A DNA stretch of 64,000 nt from Prostheceraeus crozeri (Eukaryota > Platyhelminthes > Polycladida > Euryleptidae), in the NCBI GenBank assembly GCA_907163375.1, contig CAJQUW010013629.1, positions 1-64,000 of the forward strand, written 5' to 3'. Below, piece after piece: positions 54,155 through 64,000 of the stretch. The position numbers and the translations under genes were made by a program. How positions within the stretch are numbered: position 1 is the first letter of the stretch; every line of letters starts with the position of its first letter. Below the pieces are notes generated by a model that worked only from the letters and a program-made list of their open reading frames with translations, made no database searches and was not told where the DNA came from.

Positions 54155-54650
54155 TTTATACCAGCCTTTCAGTCTACGAATTTGTAGCAATCTCCTTTTC
54201 ATAATTTGCATTTTGCAATTTAGGAACTCACAGTCTTACACACAACCCAAATGAAGATAGGACCCAAACCAAATAGGACTGGAACAGTCCTATAATATTT
54301 GATTAATTAATATTTTTAGGTAGGCTATATTGGAATGTCAATTAAATCTAATTAAATGATATGTGAGCAAAGTGTTCGACTACTCATCGCTTCATCGGTT
54401 TCTCTGTTCTTGTTCAATTGTGCATATGTACTAGTATGGACCTAACATGAAACTATGCTGTAGAGCCACATTGATCCATGCAAATGGGTAAATCCAGATT
54501 AGATTACACTTTTTTTGTCGCAAGGGGTTTGAGTATTAGAATTTTGAAATTTTGCCCTAAAAATGTCTGTGACATCATAAGAAACTAAATTGGCATAGTG
54601 ACAACCACAAGAAGTTCATGTGGCCATATACATCAGACTCGAAGAAAAAA
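54155..54650. other. No gene recognised
   Basis: AT-rich. Possible left flank or left end of the transposon with GTCCCTCAAGTTAC repeats; no terminal repeat identified. Confidence 0.4.
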
Positions 54651-54656
54651 TGAAGC

Positions 54657-57600
54657 GTCCCTCAAGTTACACCAGGCGTCCCTCAAGTTACAATTGACGT
54701 CCCTCAAGTTACAATGTTCAATTTATTTTGCTCAGGTACCTTATTTTCGTAGAAGCTTAATCAAGATAACATCAACAGTTATTTACATAAAAGGTTGCAG
54801 TTCTAGCACTTATTTCTGTTTGGACGTCAGCCCACTAAATGCATAATGGTGATTTTTCAAATTTATCTGAGTTATCTGGAGCAAAATTTATCTGAGTAAC
54901 ATTTTTGGAATTTGTGTTTACCTTGAAGGGCAGTAATTGCTCTGCTCAGTGTTTCCTGTGATTTAGTGTTTACTTCTTTGTAGAACTTTAGAACTATGAT
55001 ACCCAAATGGGTTCTATCTTTTTTAAATGGCCAGCATAAAAAATACAGCTTTATGGGCACTGCATGATTTGCATTTATTCACAGGCCTATCGCAGGACTA
55101 CAAGTTTTTTTGATGAAAAATAAAGCAGCGATCCTGTATTCACTCGCGAATATCAATGTCAGTGCCACTTTTATCCCTCTTCTATCAATAGTTGGATCAT
55201 CTAACTTTCTCACAATTTCCCAGGGAGATATCACGGAACAATCAGTTACAAGAGAATCGACGAATTCATTAAATCGTCCTCTAAACGTGTATTGCTTCAA
55301 AAAACGAACACGAAAATGCCCATTCTCAAATCTGCTGGTAATCTGAGCTACGAAATGTTTTTTCCTGTTGTCACCCGTTTCGAGACCAACAAGTATCCAA
55401 TCATCGGATTTGAGTCGGACTGCAACCACAGGAGATGAGCTTGTGGACAATTCAGGACACGTTGTGAGATCACTTTCATTTGTTTTGTCAAACGTGTCAA
55501 GTCCACCACTGCTGCAATTATTTGCGTAATTAAATGTCCTTGGATTGAAGCAACCACAAGAGGATTTGCAGTGGCAAGCCAAGCCTCTAATAAGATATCC
55601 ATTTTGAGCCGACCATTTAGGTAATGACATTTCGAAATACCTGAAATTTTGAATTTCATGCTTATGACATCGAAAAGCGTTTTTTGAAAGCATGAAAATA
55701 TAGGCAGGCCTAAAGAAGCAATTTCTAGCGTGACACACGGGGAAAATAAAAATGACGTGTATAGGCCTATAACCTATCTCGTGATGCATTCATGATGTCA
55801 AAATAATGAATAAAAATTCTAGGCCCCTAGATCAAATGTGATTTTATGCATAAAATCTACCAAGCTCTCAATTTTTCTTCTTTATATCAAGTTCAAGCAA
55901 TTATCATTATGAGACCTCTACAGCAGAATGATTTTTTCAATAGGCCTGGTCAATGTTTGCAGTCAGAAGCTATAGGAAGAGGCTTGATAATGTAGCTTTA
56001 TACCTACTGAATGAGCAAGACTAGAAGGCAACAACAGTTCATTTCTATTCATGTCGCTCTTCGTAGATAGGTTACATGTAGGCCACGGTCGGTAAAAATG
56101 CAGCAAGTCCTGCAGTTGAATTTTGATCGTCAATCATCAGAGTAAGCATTCATATCTACACAAAAACTGACATGATAAAATATAAAATAACTCACCCTTC
56201 ATGTCAGGCAAGTTTGACTTCCAATATATCTTTCTGTCGATTTCCTCTTTGGACACAGTGGTTATCAAAATATCCACATTTTTTGTCAAATCGCATAAAT
56301 CTCCCAGGTTATCAATAAACTCTCCACTCTTAACATGCGAATCCCATGTTCGTTTCAAAACAGCGCCGACGCCATCCGCTGCGCTTTTACCGTGCCCACT
56401 CTCACTGAAATACCATTCTAGAGAATCGATATGCAAAAAATCGCAAAGTCGAGCAAGAAGCTGAACAGTAAAACGGTTACGGTACTGTAAACTAGGGCTA
56501 TCAGAGAAGATGATCAATTTCTTTACATATGTCCTGTCAATCAAATCGAGAGCTTTGTGAATATGTGTCACCACTGTTTCGGCTGTTTTCCGCCTGTCCG
56601 TACTTAATGTCGCAAAACATTTCGGTTCCTCATTGTGTGCATATGCTACTCCTTGGTGAATAGTAATGTGCTCATTGTAGCCGAAGTGTGCCGATTGGAC
56701 TTCATTCCCAAATTTCATTGTGTAATTTTCACTGAAATCCACCAGCAAACAGATTTCATCTGTTGACATCATTTGCTTCGCTAGCCTCATTTCATGATAT
56801 TGGTTAGTGAATGAGAATTGGTGATATGCATTTCCATCGCAGTTTCACATTTCAGAGCTAGCTTCTGGACTGAATCAGTGAGTTGAACACGCTTGGTGAC
56901 TGCTACCGAGACTTCTCTGTCTTTGATTCGCTGCCATTGGACATAAGGAATTGTTGACAACGATGACAAAAATGACCCATCTTCCTCCCTTGGACACACA
57001 CTCCTTGATTGACATTCTGGACACAGGCGCGAACAGCACAACTCTGAATAAGGCGAACATACAATTTGTCGAAGATTTTCAGACATACTTGATGACTTTA
57101 GAACTTTGATATTTCGTAATGCCTGGAGAGCAATCTAGGATTTTCACATTTTATGCACATGCATAACTGTCTGTCAGAAAGCTTGGGCTTCACAACTTGT
57201 TTTGGCTTCAATGAAAAGAACAAGGACCGAGAAATCTTTTCTATTGAATTTTCGGACATATATTTCATGTGCAGGTCACTGATAGAAAACAGCGGATACC
57301 TCTTCTGAAAAGACTGTCCACGAATCCTAATAAACTCTTTCTTCCCTGATGCAAGTCTGGAATTATCATCACGACAATAGAAGGAAATGACTGAGCAATG
57401 TTGATGGTAGCATTATTTATGGTCCTGCAATCTGTCTGTAGCAACTCTCTCAGATGACTCTTGGCACCAAGAAACTTTCTACTGACGTCTTTTAGCGTGC
57501 TGGCTAATTTTCTGCGTATTTGGTACTTTCTCTTTATTGACTTTATCAGGGCCAGGTGAACATTTATCATCAACTTTACTTTTTTTTGAAGATTTCATGG

Positions 57601-58984
57601 CAATTTCTGATGAGGCATTTGGACCATCGTGATACAAAGGTAGGCCCACACTTCCACCTTGGGCTTTCAATCTCTCAATTCTCTTTTGAAATTTGCGCAC
57701 TTGCTTTTGCAGTGCAATGTTTCTGTAATTTAGGAGTTTGACCTTTTCCCTCCTCTTTTTTATTTCTCGTTTTCTTGCTGCACGCCTCTTTGAATCACTG
57801 GCAGATCTGGCAGAAGACAAACATGGAGATGATACTCTTGAATTTGTTGCGCTCACAGATTCTGGTTCATTTGGTTCATTTTGTAGAGATTGGTTTTTAG
57901 TTGCTCTGTACTCTCTCATGTACATGTATAGTTTTCTTTTTCTTGCAAGAAGACGTTTCTGCCTAGGATCACCGTTTTCCTTGCATTTGTGATAAGATCT
58001 TAGTGCTTGCTCCCTCACCTTCATCAAACGTTCTCCGCCATTTTTCTTTAACTTTTCTCGGTATCTCCTCTTTCTTTCAAGCATCTTTTGTCTATCAGGG
58101 GCCATTTTGCAGAATACAGCCGCTGTCGTTGTCGACATAGCATGAACTGATGATTTCGTGAAGCAGCAAAAATCTCTTTGTCTGAGAGCCATCCAATCAC
58201 AGCTATTGCTTGTACGACGATTCGATGACGTACACACGTCGATATCTTTTTACTTCGGAGTTCTATGTGATGCGCAGGATGTGTTTATTGTAGTCGAAGA
58301 ATTTGTTTGAAAAGTGTGACATCTTCGAAACGGAAAAATTTCTAAAAGGACCTTATCAGTGGTGACATATTTTAGCAAACCCTGATCATTCACAAAAGGA
58401 GGACTTCGTTCGTGTGGCGAAAGGTCTCTCAAACTAGCAAAAATTCAAGATAAATTTAGAGAATTATGTCTCAATGTTCGATAGCTCCCATCACTCTACA
58501 AAGTCAATTGTGAGCGCAAAATGTGCAGAATTCAGCTCACAATGCCCAAAAACTCACGAGACTAATAAAAAACACAATATATGGCTGATTTTGCTGAGGT
58601 GCTAACATAGATAGAAATGCGTAACTTGAGGGACGTCCCTCAAGTTACAATCTGTGCGTTTCTTCAATCTCTATCAAAGTGCAATGACAATTGAGAGGAA
58701 CTGAATGAACAATTTAGCAGATAGCTCATTGCCACTTCCTGACATACACTTGACTGAGTTCAAACTTTTTCCAGTTGTCCGGGAACTGGTGTCCCTCAAG
58801 TTACGAATTTGTGGTGTCAAATATCCTTCATTTTACCTTAAATTCATTCTCAACATTCATTCATGAGCAATGAGACCGATTTTCTTGCGCTCCTTGCTTC
58901 ATGATCATATGATAGTTTACCACAAGTAGCTACTTCCATCAATATGCAGCTGCATCTTATAAAGCAAGGCGTCCCTCAAGTTAC
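54657..58984 (-). mobile_element. DNA-transposon-like unit flanked by GTCCCTCAAGTTAC repeats
   Basis: Seven copies of the 14-mer: three at the left (54657, 54678, 54699) and four at the right. Two of the right copies form a perfect 28-bp palindrome at 58621-58648, and the others are at 58791 and 58971. Between them lies one intron-bearing minus-strand gene of a transposase-like family. Clustered short repeats at both sides of a transposase are characteristic of subterminal binding sites. Exact termini and target duplication were not found. Confidence 0.7.
55079..58108 (-). pseudogene. Transposase-like gene with introns
   Basis: The first exon begins at MAPDRQKMLERKRRYREK (the upstream ATGs are less family-like) and is basic, with KRRYREK and R.RKL..Y repeats and a coiled coil (NIALQKQVRKFQKRIERLK). 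A weakly preserved middle has a Cys-rich part (CCSRLCPECQSRSVCP). The core at 56196-56790 reads ICLLVDFSENYTMKF, EVQSAHFGYNEHIT, LIIFSDSPSLQYRNRF and ESGHGKSAADGVGAVLKR, the D...SD..QYRN...GH.K.A.D pattern of a transposon-linked family common in invertebrates. A donor GGGTGAGT at its end pairs with an acceptor TTTCAG near 55643. The last exon has a Cys motif (CHCKSSCGCF) and ends SPWEIVRKLDDPTIDRRG. At least two frame changes separate the parts. Confidence 0.65.
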
Positions 58985-59427
58985 AAATTGCGCGAGTTTT
59001 TTAGCTACTATTTCCATGCGACAGCATCATAATCAATTCTGTTACCGTAGGTGAAGAGACTTTCAACTCCAATCGAATTGTTTTCTTTCAATTTCACTTC
59101 ATGGCAAAGCTAAATGCGAGAAAAGCAATCAATTACAGAAATACTTCGGTACTCTGCGAGTCTGTCCAAGATCGCAACTTACTTCATGCGACAAGGTATT
59201 TTCGGAATTTTTTTAAACCTTTACATCTCTGTGCACCACTTATGATAAAATTACTTTTAATTTTGTACGTGACCAAGTCCTATGGATCATATGAGTCACG
59301 ATAGAGAGCAAATCGGATTAAATACTATTGAACTTCACTCGACTAGGCAATGGGACAGAATTTTATTAAAAAGTGTAATCTATTCTGGATTTACCCAAAT
59401 ACTTACTACACCTTTCATATTTTTCAG
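58985..59427. other. No gene recognised
   Basis: Spacer to the right of the 14-mer repeats. Confidence 0.4.
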
Positions 59428-59630
59428 GAGCCTATTCACATTGGTGGATCGTCCAACTTCCCGAAATCTTCGGTATCGATTGATGGAATGGATATTCGCA
59501 CGAATGGTGCCGCCCAAGACCACAGCAATTTTTGCGATGGCTTTTCTTTTTTTCAATTTAAGTCACGGACCTTCGCAGGAAGAAACTTTGGAGTGCCTCG
59601 AGTGCTCTCTGAACACCAGAATGAATTTCA
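59428..59630 (+). CDS. Candidate internal exon, unidentified
   Basis: 203 bases open in one frame between acceptor CATATTTTTCAG and donor TTTCAGTAAGA. The product starts EPIHIGGSSNFPKSSVSIDG and has CDGFSFFQFKSRTFAGRNFG. It looks protein-like but matches no family known to me. No neighbouring exon was found on either side within the window. Confidence 0.3.
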
Positions 59631-59967
59631 GTAAGAAATGCTCCGAGCATTATATGAGAACTCTAAACTTTATTTGACCCTCAATCAGGCGCATTAATGG
59701 AGAATTTTCTTATTTGTTTATTGCTGCAAATAAGTATGACATCAAGCTGATTTATAGCCGAATTAGTAATCTCTGAGCAACTTTTAAGATTGTGACATAT
59801 AATCTGATTTTGGATGAGGGCCTAGAAAATGAATAATGTTTTCTACCCGTAATATAATAGCATGTAGAAATACTTGAAAATGCTTGAAATGCGCAATAAT
59901 GACACAAAGTAGGCCTGTAACTTCTATCTTTCAAAGTAATTGTTGATTTATTGACTTTGACAACATG
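59631..59967. other. No gene recognised
   Basis: AT-rich spacer before the mariner copy. Confidence 0.4.
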
Positions 59968-60249
59968 TACAGGGTGACCAGTTCAGGACGCCGGATTGAA
60001 TTCAATAGCCATATCCACGATACTGAAGATATGTTATTAATTAAATGCCTGGAATATTTACAAAGGTGTGCAACTTCATTTTGCATTGTCAATTTGCTAT
60101 GAATTTGATGCAGAAGTTGCATTGGGTGAGTTCCACTCATAACACCTGGCACAGTCACACCACTTGCCATTTGTATTATTGGATAGAAAATCCCAGGGCA
60201 TCTTTGTGCCATCGGCCACAGCAGTTGCCCCCTTAGTACAATTACCCTT

Positions 60250-61320
60250 ACAAAGTTCAAGTTGCACAACAGTTTGAAACCTGCGACCATACAGTTCGCC
60301 AAGATTGTGACAATTTTGCGCTTAAGAATCAGCAAGTGAATCCAATGTTTACGAGGAGAACAATCTTTAGCGACGAGACCTATTTTCATCTCGACGATTG
60401 CGTAAAGAAACAAAATTTTCGAATCTGGGCCACAGACGATCCTCAAGTGAGGATCAATTACCCTGCATGAGAAGCCATTGCAACCCGACCAATGTGCGGT
60501 ACACTGGAAACCGTAGACCGACAATTATCCTACAAAATTACTGACAAAATCAACCGACGATTGTCACCTCCAATATCCTGCGATATCCGACGAATTTGTA
60601 GGTTCTCCGCCGACATCGAAACAGATGCTTTGTATGCAAATTAACCAAACAAAAACTGTTGAATATTTATTGCTTGACTTTTTCGATCAGTGATTGCTTG
60701 ACTTTTGGGCAATCTGTATTATTATGTGGCAAAGACATGATTTATTTTGACATGATCTAATTAATTACCTACATTTTTGATAAAATTTAAGCTATAATTC
60801 ATTGTTACTCATTTTGTCGCTTTTTGTCAGATATTGTAGGTGTTCAGTGGCAATCATCCTACAACAACTAACAATGACTGACAAAATAGATTTTGTAGGA
60901 TGAATGTCAGTCAATTGTCACTCAACGGTTTACAGTGTATGGTGTGGTGCAAATGTGCGGTATGGTGTGGTGGAGTGATTAGACCATATTTTTTGAAAAT
61001 GAAAATGCAGTTGTAAAGGTAAATGGCGATTGTCATTCAAGAATGATAAATGAGTTTCTTTGCCTCAACTCGAAACCTTAGATGAACAAGACTTATGCTT
61101 ACAACTAGATGGTGCAACTAAACATACTGCACGAGAAACCACACATTTCATCAGAGAATAATTTCCTGATCGCCTTTTCTCCAGCAATGGTTATCATCGA
61201 TGGATGGCCACCAGGATCATGTGTCTTGTCCCCATATGATTTCCATGATGATTTCTATCTGGGCTATGTGAAATCGCGGGCATATAAAAAACCAACATGA
61301 TTGCTCAATTAAAGTACGAG
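60250..61320 (+). pseudogene. mariner/IS630 transposase pseudogene
   Basis: The N-terminal DNA-binding half is missing. The first visible block is MFTRRTIFSDETYFHLDDCV with the first catalytic Asp, then NFRIWATDDPQVR. The MITE lies within the next motif (VWCG region). Beyond it come GVIRPYFFENENAVVKVNGD, then LQLDGATKHTARETTHFIRE with the second Asp, and SPYDF..DFYLGYVKSRAYK with the third. Members of this arthropod-type DDE_3 family normally have all of these blocks in one frame of about 350 residues. Here several stops and frame changes separate them. Confidence 0.85.
60502..60937. mobile_element. TA-flanked MITE of 436 bp inside the mariner transposase
   Basis: Ends CACTGGAAACCGTAGACCGA and, read inwards from the right, CACTGTAAACCGTTGAGTGA, with TA on both sides. 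TCCTACAAAAT and ACTGACAAAAT recur in both arms. The ends resemble those of the 1-kb MITE at 44.4 kb (CACTGTAAA). No coding content. Confidence 0.85.
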
Positions 61321-61665
61321 ATCCGAGGTGTAATTGGTGGAATCACGTCAAACTTGTGTGAAAGAGTGATTGAATATTTCCTTCTCAGAATAAGAGTATG
61401 CTGTGACTGCAGAGGTAGTCATTTAAAGGATGGTGTTTTTCATAAGTGAATATGCAGACTGTGGATGAAAAATTGTCTTGTGAATGCAATATCAAACATA
61501 TTTAATCCTTTTTTCGTATTTCAATTAATTTCCTTGTAAACCGACAATGCAAAATGAAGTTGCATACCTATGTAGATATTCTGGGCAACAAATCAATAAC
61601 ATATCAATAGCATTGTGGATATGTCTATTGAATTAAATCCAGTGTCCTTAACTGGACACCCTGTA

Positions 61666-63094
61666 TTTGCTCATTGAAATTAGATTTCTAGAATTTGAAT
61701 GATTTTGCTAATTTGATTTTGCTATTTAATCATCACAAGTGTTTGTTTGGTCATTCGATCTAGTTCAATTTTCTTGATTTCAAAAAAATACTTGTGCATT
61801 TTTTGACACCATGATTTTCATTTTTAAATCTTGTGTCATCATATGTTTAATTGAGCAGATATACCGTTTTGCTTGCACTTCCAAAGTATATGAAAAAACA
61901 AATATAGAGAGACAAACATTTCATTACTCTCAAAAATGTGAAATGCGCTGTTGATGTGGACAATTTTGTGTCATTAGTAGTGCGCATGAGTAGGCCTACT
62001 AATGAAATTAACGACCGTGAACCGCTTCCTATAAGTCTCCTATAAGGCCCGTGTGAAAGATCTCATTGAGTTAAATTGCTCCAATGTCACACTTGGATTA
62101 TCTATGTCACCGAAATCATAAATTCTTTGTGCAACCTAAGGGAAGATTTCGATCTGTTTTAAAAAATAAATATAGTACGAATTAATAAAATAGTTATGAG
62201 TTTGATAGAATGTCTGTGTTCTCAATTGTCTTATTATTAAGTGAGATTTCGTAATATGTAGATATAGAACAATTGCATTATCGCATTGCAAAATTATGGC
62301 GCAATCTTCGCTTGGGTAGTTAAAGTAATTTCTGATGCATCCGCTCTCATGTCAAAGGTAATTCAAGTATATGGCGTTGAAGCAGTATAGTCTCAGTGTG
62401 CTATCTCTTTTGAGAGCTGAGAGTTGAGTTTTTGGGGTTTGCAATGCTGCAAATTTCGAATTTCCGTAATTTGCATCAAGCATCTAGAATGGAGTTTTCC
62501 GATACCCTCTCAGGGCAATCTTTTCACATGTGTTGAGAAGTGATTAAATTTGACTATAGCAATGTGCAGCATGAAGTTCACTATCGTAAGCTTCAGTGGT
62601 ACTCATGCGATCCACTGATGTCGCTAAAATAGTTCCATGTCAACATCTTATACTGTACATGCATGAATATGGTAAAACTCTGACTGAAAGTTCTATTTCA
62701 CTTTTCTGATAAGTACTAAACGACTATTTCTTTTCAAACATGCATGCATTGTTGCAGAAAATTCTTCAGTACTTATGAGTCCACAGCTTAGCGAGAAACA
62801 TGAATTCAACATAATTGCCATGGTCTGTGGCCTTGTATAAGCGGGCATGTGTTACTTCAAAATTTAGAAAATTAAATCAGATAAAGCGACCAAACGACCT
62901 AAATCTAATGACTGTTGTAGAGTAAGTGTCGTGGCAGTTCAGAAACTTTATTCAAATCATACTATATGGTTTGTCTAAAATACTCTATATATTTAAGCAA
63001 TCTAGCAAACAACAGTGGCTAAGTAATTAAATTAAATCAAATGAGCGAAAACTTAAATCAATGACTAAACAACTTATTTTAGATTACAAGAGGT
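61666..63094. other. No gene recognised
   Basis: AT-rich spacer. No repeats or frames that I can support. Confidence 0.45.
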
Positions 63095-63840
63095 GCTACT
63101 CCGGTAGACACAGTGAGTTTCTGCAGGGAGCCAGGCCAAAAGTGAGATTTTCACAGAATTGCGTTTATCCTATGCCTACTACAAATTTGCAGGCCTGCTG
63201 TGTTCTGCCTGGTTTCTCTTCTTGTCAGGCAGGATCAAAGAAATACATATGTTAAACCAATGGGACGCAGATTGAAGTTTTTGGCAAAAATGAAACTTTT
63301 TATGTTTTCTTATGCTGAGTGAAAGAAGTCTAAAGCCATGATTTTTGACATGGAATTTCCTCAGGTCATTTCCTATCATGTTCAGGTGCTTCTGTCTATG
63401 AGGCTAAATACATGTTCAATTGGCAAGCTTCTTATGTCGACAAGCACAAGCTTTTTGGCCAATTTGATGCGTATTTGACCACATTCCTGTATACATCGCC
63501 GATAAGAAGCATGATAATGACACATAAACATGATAGGAAATGACCTGAAGACATTCCATGTCAAAAATTATTACTCTAGACTTTTTACTCAGTAGTAGAA
63601 AACATAGAGAGTTTCATTTTAGCAAAAAACTCCAATCTGCATCCCATTGGATTAAAATGTGCCTTTCCTTGATCGTGTCTGACAAGAAGAGGAACCAGGC
63701 AGAACTCGATAGACGTGCAGATTCGTAATAGGCACAGGATATGCGTATTCTGTGAAAGTTTCAGTTTCGGCTTCTTCCCCTGGAGAAAATCATTGTGGCT
63801 GCCGGACTGTTGAGTGTAGCTAAATGTTGAATAAATGCCT
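63095..63840. repeat. Imperfect palindrome, arms of about 350 bp
   Basis: The left arm (63095 to about 63450) and the right arm (about 63490-63840) are inverted copies. Matching blocks are TCCGGTAGACACAGTGA / TCCGGCAGCCACAATGA, TTCTGCCTGGTTTCTCTTC, CCAATGGGACGCAGATTG and GACATGGAATTTCCTCAGG. The arms differ at roughly one base in six to seven. Probably a fold-back element or an old inverted duplication. Confidence 0.8.
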
Positions 63841-64000
63841 ATCACACGAAACAGGTCTAGCTATCCTTATTTTTTGTTCGCATTGATCATGCCGTCTTTT
63901 TTGCCTGCTGCGTATTTCTGCATCGAATACAGCATTGTGTTCTACACGTTGAAAAGATAAGATTACAATTAGTCTCGATTGATGATTTGTCGACTACAAA

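Larger units (their letters stand above)
59970..61663 (+). mobile_element. mariner/IS630-type transposon, split by a MITE
   Basis: TA-flanked. Long imperfect inverted repeats start CAGGGTGACCAGTTCAGGAC at the left and CAGGGTGTCCAGTTAAGGAC at the right read inwards, and extend about 120 bases to AACTTCATTTTGCATTGTC. Length without the MITE is about 1.26 kb. It contains a decayed transposase in plus orientation. Confidence 0.88.

Noticed and set aside
59931-60524. 197-codon minus-strand open frame
   Set aside because: It lies antisense to the mariner terminal repeat and transposase and has no family-like motif, so it is a shadow.
1-64000. tRNA, rRNA, CRISPR arrays, bacterial operons
   Set aside because: No cloverleaf with the conserved A/B boxes, no rRNA core sequence and no regularly spaced direct repeats were seen.

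Overview
The window looks like animal nuclear DNA, probably from an invertebrate. It is AT-rich, the intron-like signals are spliceosomal GT..AG, and it is dominated by transposable elements typical of metazoa: LINEs with microsatellite tails, a Penelope-like element, Ty3/gypsy, Tc1, piggyBac, pogo, mariner/IS630, MITEs and a Polinton. No rRNA, tRNA, CRISPR or bacterial-style operon was seen, and no host gene could be named. At most a few candidate host exons are present. The species cannot be told from the sequence.

Layout. 0-3.2 kb: an antisense LINE remnant carrying a solo gypsy LTR, then a cluster of 14-bp repeats. 3.2-24.3 kb: a single Polinton/Maverick-type fossil with AG..CT termini, long terminal inverted repeats and an exact 6-bp target duplication (GATCTC). 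Its left half carries two plus-strand units: a zinc-binding/coiled-coil gene and a broken protein-primed DNA polymerase B with C2H2 fingers. Its right half carries a run of small minus-strand frames, including a clear TATA-binding-protein-like protein, an exonuclease-like frame, two copies of a membrane-segment plus GxGFYSF pair, and free-standing relatives of the polymerase N-terminal domain. A deleted piggyBac and a 3-kb transposon with long inverted repeats later landed in it. I see no integrase, capsid, protease or packaging ATPase.

24-33 kb: non-coding sequence with a LINE tail, two hairpin MITEs and a Tc1 copy. 33-34.7 kb: the 3' part of a Penelope-like element with a GIY-YIG domain, followed by three hammerhead-ribozyme-like motifs. 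35-39.8 kb: a broken Ty3/gypsy element with a truncated 5' LTR, joined at its 3' side to a LINE at the same LINE position where the solo LTR of the window start sits. 39.8-41.3 kb: two related LINE 3' ends.

41-64 kb: a 1-kb TA-flanked MITE, a LINE reverse transcriptase relic, a deleted pogo copy, fold-back elements (one inserted in an RTE-like LINE), a DNA transposon gene on the minus strand flanked by seven copies of GTCCCTCAAGTTAC, a mariner/IS630 copy split by a second TA-flanked MITE, and a 750-bp imperfect palindrome near the right edge.

How the parts relate: the window is mainly a record of nested insertions. The most interesting unit is the Polinton-type element, whose genes share TATA boxes and untranslated first-exon introns while the element itself encodes a TBP-fold protein.
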